Below are positions 54,569 to 60,880 of a stretch of DNA of 64,000 nt, piece by piece. The number at the start of each line of letters is the position of its first letter. Position 1 is the stretch's first letter. The position numbers and the translations under genes are program-made. The stretch comes from Alistipes sp. (GTDB taxonomy: Bacteria > Bacteroidota > Bacteroidia > Bacteroidales > Rikenellaceae). The DNA is taken from contig JAGBCY010000027.1 in NCBI GenBank assembly GCA_017937765.1, forward strand, positions 18,422 through 82,421. The letters run 5' to 3'. Under the pieces are notes generated by a model. It was given only the letters and a program-made list of their open reading frames with translations, made no database searches and had not been told where the DNA came from.

Positions 54569-56272
54569 TTAGCGTAGGCCGAGGCGGTCTGCGCTATAAA
54601 GGTAACGCTTGATGCTTCGCTTCGGGGTCTTGACGAACTCCTCCTTATAGATTACGATGTTCGACACCTTCTCGTAAGAGGCAACCATCGTGTTGAGCTC
54701 CTGAAGGTTCTTATCCATAATCTCCTGAAGGTTATCGAGGCTCACACCCTCGGCATTCGCCAACTCGTAGTCGGGCACAACGAGAGCCGTGAGGCGACCA
54801 TTATTCTCGATGATAAGCGACTCGCCAACCATATATAGGTTATTCAGACGCTCCTCGATCTCCTCGGGGTAGATGTTCTGTCCCGAGCCCGAGAGGATCA
54901 TCGTCTTGCAGCGGCCGCGGATATAGAGCGTGCCATCCTCATCCATAGTACACATATCGCCCGTGTGCAACCAGCCCTCGGCATCGAGCACAGCCTCCGT
55001 GGCCTTCTCGTTCTTGTAATAGCCGTTCATCACGTGCTCACCGCGTACGAGCAACTCGCCGGGGACGTTCTGCGGATCGCGCGAGCAGATCTTACCCTCC
55101 AACAGGTTCGAGGGCAGAATCTTACCACACGATCCCGACTTGAAGAGCGTCGGTAGCTCGAAACTGATGAGCGGTGCGCACTCGGTCATACCGTAGCCCA
55201 CCGTGATCGGGAACTTAATCTTTCGCAAGAAGTCCTCGGTCTCGCGGTTAAGCGCAGCACCTCCCACGATGAAAATCTCGATGCAGCCGCCAAACTGTTC
55301 CATAAGGCGTGCCTTGATTGTCGAGTAGATTGCCGCATTGATAAGCGGGATACGCATAGCGATACTCATCGGGCCCTTCTCCAGCATCGGGAGGATACTC
55401 TTTCTGTACACCTTCTCGAGGATGAGCGGCACCGAGCATACGATATTCGGGCGCGTAACCTTCATAGCCTCGATAAGAATCTTGGGCGAGGGGATGCGGC
55501 CGAGAAGCGTGATGTGAGCACCACAGGCCAAAGGCGCGAGGAAGTCGAACGTACAGCCATAGGCGTGGGCCAAGGGTAGGAACGAGAGCGTGCGGCCTCC
55601 CTTGCGGAAGAAGTGCTCGCCCGTCTCGGGGTTGACCATATCCATCGCAAAGCCTACGTTACCAGTGAGGTTGTTCACCGTGAGCATCACACCCTTCGAC
55701 GAGCCGGTTGTTCCCGACGTGTAGTTCAGCAGGCACACCTCGCTATTCGAAATCTCGGGGTACTTGATGTCGTCGACGCTGAAGCCTCGGGGGTATGCCT
55801 CGCGGTAGTGCGCAAGGATATTCTTCATATAGTCGGTGAGCTTGTTGCCCTCCTTCTCGTAAATCACGTGGAAGTCGGTGAGCGAGAATACGGCGTCGAT
55901 GGCCGGAATCTGGTCGCCCTCGATGTCGTCCCAGAAGTTATCGCCGAGGAATAGGAGCTTACTCTCCGAGTGGTTCACAATGTTGATGACATCGGTGGGG
56001 TTGAAGTCCTGAAGGATTGGGACTATGACTGCACCATATGTAATCGTTGCGATATAGCTTATGCACCAACGTGTGTTGTTTCGGCCGATGAGCGCGATCT
56101 TGTCACCCTTCTCAATGCCGGCCTCCTTGAATACGAGGTGAACCTTGGCCACCTCCTTAGCCAATTCGTAGTACGAGAAAGTCTCGCCCTTGAAGTAGTC
56201 GGTGAGTGCCGACATCTCGCGATTTTCGCGGAAACTCTTCTCGTAGATCCTTATTAAATTCCTTTCTAACAT
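54569..56272 (-). CDS. Long-chain acyl-CoA synthetase (AMP-binding)
   Basis: This 567-residue adenylating enzyme has LLNYTSGTTGSSKGVMLT (P-loop-like AMP signature, about 180-197), VGYGMTECAPLISFE, GWLHTGDMCTMDEDGTLYIRGR, and the hinge lysine region TPKRSIKRYLY near the C-terminus. FadD-type ligases activate fatty acids with CoA for lipid synthesis or breakdown. Like many Bacteroidetes relatives it has no signal peptide and would sit at the inner face of the membrane. Confidence 0.9.
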   Translation of the reverse strand: MLERNLIRIYEKSFRENREMSALTDYFKGETFSYYELAKEVAKVHLVFKEAGIEKGDKIALIGRNNTRWCISYIATITYGAVIVPILQDFNPTDVINIVNHSESKLLFLGDNFWDDIEGDQIPAIDAVFSLTDFHVIYEKEGNKLTDYMKNILAHYREAYPRGFSVDDIKYPEISNSEVCLLNYTSGTTGSSKGVMLTVNNLTGNVGFAMDMVNPETGEHFFRKGGRTLSFLPLAHAYGCTFDFLAPLACGAHITLLGRIPSPKILIEAMKVTRPNIVCSVPLILEKVYRKSILPMLEKGPMSIAMRIPLINAAIYSTIKARLMEQFGGCIEIFIVGGAALNRETEDFLRKIKFPITVGYGMTECAPLISFELPTLFKSGSCGKILPSNLLEGKICSRDPQNVPGELLVRGEHVMNGYYKNEKATEAVLDAEGWLHTGDMCTMDEDGTLYIRGRCKTMILSGSGQNIYPEEIEERLNNLYMVGESLIIENNGRLTALVVPDYELANAEGVSLDNLQEIMDKNLQELNTMVASYEKVSNIVIYKEEFVKTPKRSIKRYLYSADRLGLR

Positions 56273-56529
56273 AACGTTATCTTGGTTTTAAATGATAGTT
56301 CTTTGATGCAAATATATAACTTTTTTGTGAGTAATGAAAATATTCAACCGATTTTCTCATACTTATTTTGTGCTAATTATGCTATATTGGTAGAAAATAT
56401 ATTGAGATTCAGGAGCTTGAGCGATGTTTTAGGCTGGTGTAATTTTGGTAAAATTTTTCTACAAGTGAAGTTTGTGATGGTAAATAGATGCCAAAAAGAC
56501 CTATTTCTGATACATTTTTCGCAATAGAC

Positions 56530-56560
56530 TTGTGATTTCTTATTTTTTCTTGTATCTTTG
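56530..56560 (+). promoter_or_regulatory. Promoter of the tRNA-Arg gene
   Basis: TTG at 56530-56532, a 20-base spacer and TATCTTTG at 56553-56560. The box ends 9 bases before the mature tRNA. The rest of 56273-56529 is AT-rich with no gene that I can support. Confidence 0.65.
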
Positions 56561-56569
56561 TACCCACTT

Positions 56570-56641
56570 GGCTCTTTAGTTCAAGGGATAGAACGAAGGT
56601 TTCCTAAACCTTAAATCCGGGTTCGAGTCCCGGAGGGGCTA
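56570..56641 (+). tRNA. tRNA-Arg (anticodon CCT)
   Basis: A 72-base cloverleaf: acceptor GGCTCTT with AGGGGCT (three G-T pairs), D arm GTTC/GAAC, anticodon stem AAGGT/ACCTT with loop TTCCTAA (anticodon CCT), 4-base variable loop, T arm CCGGG-TTCGAGT-CCCGG, discriminator A. CCA is not encoded. Confidence 0.93.
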
Positions 56642-56648
56642 CGGATTA

Positions 56649-56687
56649 ATATGGGTAACTAACTGCTTGATAGTTAGTTACCTATAT
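56649..56687 (+). terminator. Long hairpin after tRNA-Arg
   Basis: ATATGGGTAACTAACT (56649-56664) pairs with AGTTAGTTACCTATAT (56672-56687) with one G-T pair and a 7-base loop. It has no U-tract, so termination or tRNA 3' processing is uncertain. Confidence 0.5.
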
Positions 56688-56714
56688 CCATAAAGTCACT
56701 CATCGCTCTGAAAA

Positions 56715-56738
56715 GGGAAATACGCTTAAGTATGTCCC
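56715..56738. repeat. Palindromic repeat relic E (apical hairpin only)
   Basis: GGGAAATACGCTTAAGTATG followed by TCCC repeats the apical hairpin of copies B and D. Outer arms are not clear here, so this looks like a partial copy. Confidence 0.6.
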
Positions 56739-56815
56739 CATCCGTGTCGAGTTCGACTTGTTGCCATATCTGCACTTCCCTGACGATTTATCATTAAGTC
56801 TCTCTCGCCATCGTA

Positions 56816-56979
56816 TGTCATTCTGAGCGATGCGAAGAATCTGATGGTTAGCACCTGCGAATCAATGGCTTACAAACAGGGAGATCCTGCCACTCCACTT
56901 CGTTCCGCTCAGTATGACAGTACAGACAGCTAAGGCATTCTGGATGATAGTGCAAGCAGCAAAGTATTCTGAATGACAG
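56816..56979. repeat. TCATTCTGAGCG-type inverted repeat cluster
   Basis: TGTCATTCTGAGCGATGCGA continuing AGAATCT (56816-56842) and AGATCCTG ... CGTTCCGCTCAGTATGACAG (56882-56920) are near-complements. More half-copies of the ATTCTGgATGA and ATTCTGAATGACAG type follow to 56979. This word family is widespread in Bacteroidetes intergenic DNA. The remaining bases to 57110 hold nothing I can identify. Confidence 0.6.
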
Positions 56980-57112
56980 CGTGTGTCACTATGCCCGAAT
57001 TCCATCAACCCATTACCACTATTTAAATCCTTGCAACCACTCTGCATACTAATTTCTCGGGGAGCGTGATAGATTTCTTCGGCCGAGATTATCTTTTATT
57101 ATAAATATGTTG

Positions 57113-57120
57113 TATATTTG
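57113..57120 (+). promoter_or_regulatory. -7 box of the zinc-ribbon membrane protein gene
   Basis: TATATTTG ends 4 bases before the ATG at 57125, implying a leaderless or nearly leaderless message. Confidence 0.5.
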
Positions 57121-57124
57121 CAGA

Positions 57125-57796
57125 ATGGCAAGATATTGTACAGAGTGTGGCGAGGCATTGACCGAGCCTATGAGACGGTGTCCGCGATGCGGTGCCGATG
57201 TTGTTGCGCGCCCTGCGGAGGAGGATGGCATCATACGTAAGTTGATGATTTTCTTGGCGGTGCTGATGGTTGTGACCACGCTCTTTGCGTGGTATTCAGT
57301 CCACCTGAGTATTGACGGCGGAGGTAGCGTGGATGCTGCGGCAAACTTCCTTACGCGCATTCTTCCGGGTTACTCGGGAGTCTCGACACCCTACGGTATT
57401 GCAACCTTCGCGCTGGCTCTTGTGCTTATCCTCGCATCGGTGGCGCGACGTCGCGTGATAACGCTTATAACCACATTGTTGGCGGTTGCTTTAGCGGTTG
57501 TGGCTATGATTGCTACGCCTGACTTTATCGCACTTAACGAGGTGCAGCCCGCTGATGGCGTTACACTTGCGGAGACGCTCGAGGGACCCTTTGGCGAGGT
57601 TATGGCAGATGAGCGTAACACGCTTCGCAAACTCTCGACGGCTATTGAGATGGCCTCGTCGTATGTCGTTGTTGACTTAAGCTATGGCCTCTATATGATG
57701 CTCCTTACGTCGATTACGGCCTTTATGTTGGCCCTATATGACCTGATGCGTGGTCGATTGGGGCGAAAAACGAGTGGCGTGACGAGAAGAGAGTAA
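57125..57796 (+). CDS. Zinc-ribbon membrane protein of unknown function
   Basis: The frame opens at 57107, but the first ATG overlaps the -7 box; the ATG at 57125 (MARYCTECGEAL) gives a 223-residue protein. The N-terminus is a zinc ribbon (CTECGEALTEPMRRCPRCGA). Three to four hydrophobic segments follow (IFLAVLMVVTTLFAWYSV, YGIATFALALVLILAS, VITLITTLLAVALAVVAMIA, YGLYMMLLTSITAFMLALYDL). I do not recognise a specific family. It precedes the Bax-inhibitor-like gene, with a 102-base gap. Confidence 0.72.
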   Translation: MARYCTECGEALTEPMRRCPRCGADVVARPAEEDGIIRKLMIFLAVLMVVTTLFAWYSVHLSIDGGGSVDAAANFLTRILPGYSGVSTPYGIATFALALVLILASVARRRVITLITTLLAVALAVVAMIATPDFIALNEVQPADGVTLAETLEGPFGEVMADERNTLRKLSTAIEMASSYVVVDLSYGLYMMLLTSITAFMLALYDLMRGRLGRKTSGVTRRE

Positions 57797-57898
57797 TAAA
57801 TCGCCCGCGGCAGAGTTAGCTATTTGAGAGGCTACGATATATGGGCGGCATAAAAGATATCAAGCGATATAAATAATAATAAAAAATAATTACAGATT

Positions 57899-58594
57899 AT
57901 GGCAAACTTTGTTTCATCCCAAACCGCTACGCAGTCGGTGGTGGCTACACTCTTCAAGAGTGTTTATATGCAGATGGCTGCGGCCCTCACGGTCACGGGC
58001 CTTGTGTCGTATTTCCTATCGCAGTCGGTCGACTTCTTGTATTTCTTGGCCGAGAACCCCTCGGTTCTCTGGATCGCCTTCTTTGCGCAGCTCGGACTCG
58101 TTATGTGGATGTCTGCGGGCATTACACGTATGTCGATGACCACGGCGACGATACTCTTCATCCTCTACTCGGTGTTGATGGGCGTCACGATGTCGTCGAT
58201 ATTTATGGTCTACACGATGGGCTCTATCGCCTCGACGTTCTTCGTCACTGCGGGCACGTTCTTCGCTATGAGTATCATCGGTTACGTCACACGCCTCGAT
58301 CTGACGAAGGTTGGCAGTATCCTGTTTATGGCACTTATCGGCCTGCTTATCGCCACGGTTGTCAACATCTTCCTCGGCTCGGAGACGCTCTACTGGGTTA
58401 TCACCTATGTTGGTGTTCTAATCTTCGTGGGCCTCACGGCTTATGATACGCAGAAGCTCAAGCAGATGTTTGCGGAGTATGGCTCGGCCGATGAGATGGG
58501 TAACAAGCTCGCACTCCTGGGTGCCCTTACGCTCTACCTCGACTTCATCAACCTCTTCTTGTTCCTCCTTCGCATCCTCGGCGACCGCCGATAG
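57899..58594 (+). CDS. Bax inhibitor-1/YccA family membrane protein
   Basis: This 231-residue protein has seven hydrophobic segments. Family features are VYMQMAAALTVTGLVSYFLS near the start, the YDTQKLKQMF motif and the acid-rich turn before the final helix (GALTLYLDFINLFLFLLRILGDRR). BI-1 relatives act as pH-sensitive calcium leak channels or interact with FtsH in other bacteria; the function here is not established. Confidence 0.92.
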   Translation: MANFVSSQTATQSVVATLFKSVYMQMAAALTVTGLVSYFLSQSVDFLYFLAENPSVLWIAFFAQLGLVMWMSAGITRMSMTTATILFILYSVLMGVTMSSIFMVYTMGSIASTFFVTAGTFFAMSIIGYVTRLDLTKVGSILFMALIGLLIATVVNIFLGSETLYWVITYVGVLIFVGLTAYDTQKLKQMFAEYGSADEMGNKLALLGALTLYLDFINLFLFLLRILGDRR

Positions 58595-58637
58595 GGTGTA
58601 GGGAGTGGCGTGTAAAATGTGCATATAGAACTATTGT

Positions 58638-58672
58638 GGGCCGGCTACACGGGTAGCTGGCCCGCTTTTTTT
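58638..58672 (+). terminator. Terminator after the Bax-inhibitor-like gene
   Basis: GGGCCGGCTAC (58638-58648) and GTAGCTGGCCC (58653-58663) pair with one G-T pair around the loop ACGG, followed by GC and seven T residues. Confidence 0.9.
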
Positions 58673-58733
58673 GTTGTGTCGTAACAAAGCTTTTGCAATG
58701 ATGTTAAGATTTTGTTACATTTAGTAAGAGCTA

Positions 58734-58764
58734 TTGTGCAATTCAAGAAATGCAGATATTTTTG
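58734..58764 (+). promoter_or_regulatory. Promoter of the Na/Pi cotransporter gene
   Basis: TTG at 58734-58736, a 20-base spacer and TATTTTTG at 58757-58764. The leader is about 35 bases. Confidence 0.65.
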
Positions 58765-58804
58765 CCATCGAAAAGATGAAAAAACTAAAACAATTTTATA
58801 AGTT

Positions 58805-60517
58805 ATGATGCAATTATTGACACTTCTTGGTGCGCTGGGTATGTTCCTCTACGGAATGAACCTGATGAGCTCGGGTCTTCAGAAGGCCGCGGGTAGTAAG
58901 ATGCGTAGCTTCCTTACGGCGATGACCTCAAACCCCTTCAAGGGTGTGATGACGGGTCTGGGTATCACCTCGGTGATACAGTCCTCTTCGGCCACTACGG
59001 TTATGACTGTGGGCTTTGTGAATGCTGGCCTGCTCACTCTTTCGCAGGCCGTGGGTGTGATTATGGGAGCAAACATCGGTACTACGGTAACGGCATGGTT
59101 GGTTGCGTGGCTTGGTTTTAAGGCAGATATCTCACTCTTTGCTGTGCCACTTATGGCAGTAGGCTTCATCTTAAGTCTCTCGAAGCAGGATAAGCGTCGC
59201 CACATCTCGGAGCTTATCGTCGGTTTCTCGCTCCTCTTCCTCGGCCTCTCGCTTATGAAGGAGTCGGTGCCCGATCTTAAGGAGACGCCCGAGGTGCTCG
59301 CCTTCATACAGGATTGGACGAGCTATGGCTTTGGCTCTGTACTTATCTTCTTGGTGTTCGGTACAATTCTCACGCTTGTCCTTCAGTCATCATCGGCCAC
59401 TATGGCACTCACGCTCATCATGGTAAACATGGGATGGATTCCGTTTGAAATGGGTGCAGCCATGGTTCTTGGTGAGAATATCGGTACGACGATTACGGCC
59501 AACATAGCAGCGTCCGTAGGTAATGCTAATGCACGCCGCGCAGCACTGGCACACACGCTGTTCAATGTCTTTGGCGTGTGCTGGGCATTGGCTCTCTTCA
59601 CCCCCTTCCTTAACCTCATCGGCGAGACAATCACCTGGATGGGCTTGCCTAATCCCGTTGATATTGTGCACTCATCAGAGATAGCTATGACTTCGGACGA
59701 GAGTATGTCGACGCTCTACGGTATCTCGATGCTCCACACGCTCTTCAACGTGTTTAATACCTTTATCCTTATCTGGTTCGTAAACGTGATCGTGAAGATC
59801 GTGACACGTGTGATTAAGGATAAGAAGGGTACGGAGGAGGATGTCGTGAAGCTCAAGTATATCAACGCTGGTCCCCTCTCTACTGCCGAGGTGGCAGTAG
59901 GCCAAGCGCGCAACGAGGTGATCCACTTCGCCGAGATATCACGCCGTGGCATAGGCTTCATTCGTCGCGCTATCGAGGCAAAGAACGACAAGGAGTTCGA
60001 GGAGGCACGCCAGAAACTCGTCAAGTATGAGGAGATTTCTGACCGCATCGAGTACGAGATTGCCGCGTTCCTAAACTCTCTTCCCGAGGATAGCATCTCG
60101 GAGCAGACACGTACCGAGACAAAGCGTATGTACAAGATTATCGGTGAGCTCGAGAGCCTCGGTGATTCGGGTGAGAGCGTAAGCCGCATCCTTGCGCGCC
60201 GCAACAGCCACAAGAAGAACTTTACCCCCGAGCAGAAGGCTAAGCTCGAGACGATGCTCGCGGCAGTGGATAAGGCCTATGGCATTATGATTGACAACCT
60301 CAAGGCTGAGATCTTTGAGCCTATCGGTCTCCGTATGGCTACCGACTGCGAGATCGAGATCAACGATCTGCGCAACAATATCCGCGAGGAGGAGATTCTC
60401 AAGATTGAGAACGATGGTGCCAACTATCAGTCGAGCGTCTACTATCTCGATACCGTATCTGAGATTGAGCGAATGGGAGATTTCATTATCAACATATCGC
60501 AGGCCCTCGATAAGTAA
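58805..60517 (+). CDS. Na/Pi cotransporter family protein with C-terminal PhoU-like domain
   Basis: This 570-residue protein has about eight transmembrane segments containing two inverted repeats with the signature QSSSATTVMTVGFVNAG (about 60-76) and QSSSATMALTLIMVNMGW. A PhoU-like helical domain occupies the C-terminal 210 residues. By family it imports or exports phosphate with sodium. The TAA stop forms the left end of palindromic repeat copy D. No phosphate-regulon box can be judged here. Confidence 0.93.
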   Translation: MMQLLTLLGALGMFLYGMNLMSSGLQKAAGSKMRSFLTAMTSNPFKGVMTGLGITSVIQSSSATTVMTVGFVNAGLLTLSQAVGVIMGANIGTTVTAWLVAWLGFKADISLFAVPLMAVGFILSLSKQDKRRHISELIVGFSLLFLGLSLMKESVPDLKETPEVLAFIQDWTSYGFGSVLIFLVFGTILTLVLQSSSATMALTLIMVNMGWIPFEMGAAMVLGENIGTTITANIAASVGNANARRAALAHTLFNVFGVCWALALFTPFLNLIGETITWMGLPNPVDIVHSSEIAMTSDESMSTLYGISMLHTLFNVFNTFILIWFVNVIVKIVTRVIKDKKGTEEDVVKLKYINAGPLSTAEVAVGQARNEVIHFAEISRRGIGFIRRAIEAKNDKEFEEARQKLVKYEEISDRIEYEIAAFLNSLPEDSISEQTRTETKRMYKIIGELESLGDSGESVSRILARRNSHKKNFTPEQKAKLETMLAAVDKAYGIMIDNLKAEIFEPIGLRMATDCEIEINDLRNNIREEEILKIENDGANYQSSVYYLDTVSEIERMGDFIINISQALDK

Positions 60518-60646
60518 TTTCTTGTGATAAGTGGCCTACTTCGGCACCTCGATCCAAAGAGCGAATGGGAAATACTTCAAGTATGTCCCATCCGCTCTTT
60601 CTCTTTATTGGCACCAAATTAGGTGTGCTATCCCGAACGTTATATT
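60516..60646. repeat. Stop-codon-nested palindromic repeat, copy D, with tail
   Basis: The 105-bp core (60516-60620) starts in the TAA stop (60515-60517) of the transporter gene with AATTTCTTGTGATAAG, identical to copy C over 16 bases. An inner stem AAAGAGCG/CGCTCTTT and inner TGGGA/TCCCA surround the apical ATACTTCAAGTAT. The right outer arm is degenerate (GCACCAAATT). A 25-base tail shared with copy C is at 60622-60646. Confidence 0.75.
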
Positions 60647-60653
60647 TCCAGTT

Positions 60654-60681
60654 ATAATTATTACTCACTACTCACTACTAA
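60654..60681. repeat. Heptad array downstream of copy D
   Basis: Four 7-bp units: ATAATTA, TTACTCA, CTACTCA, CTACTAA. After it (60690-60770) lies a possible half-copy of the TCATTCTGAGCG family (CCGAGCGAAAGCGGAGGATG). Confidence 0.55.
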
Positions 60682-60779
60682 TTGTCAAAGCGTGCCTTTC
60701 CGAGCGAAAGCGGAGGATGACAGCGCAGTGCCGCGCCTGTTCGGGATAACAAATCCTTCTCGATTTACCAGTCGTGTCA

Positions 60780-60811
60780 TTTGCATTTTTATATTTATTT
60801 GCATATATTTG
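60780..60811 (+). promoter_or_regulatory. Promoter of the BACON-like lipoprotein gene
   Basis: TTTG at 60780-60783, a 20-base spacer and TATATTTG at 60804-60811. The leader is about 63 bases. Confidence 0.65.
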
Positions 60812-60880
60812 CACGGATATACAGACATAAGTATCAGATATTGAAACACACATATTACACAATTTAACCAAATTTCTATT

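Noticed and set aside
56282-56527. 81-codon plus-strand ORF before tRNA-Arg
   Set aside because: AT-rich, no promoter, low-complexity sequence, not conserved in any family I know.
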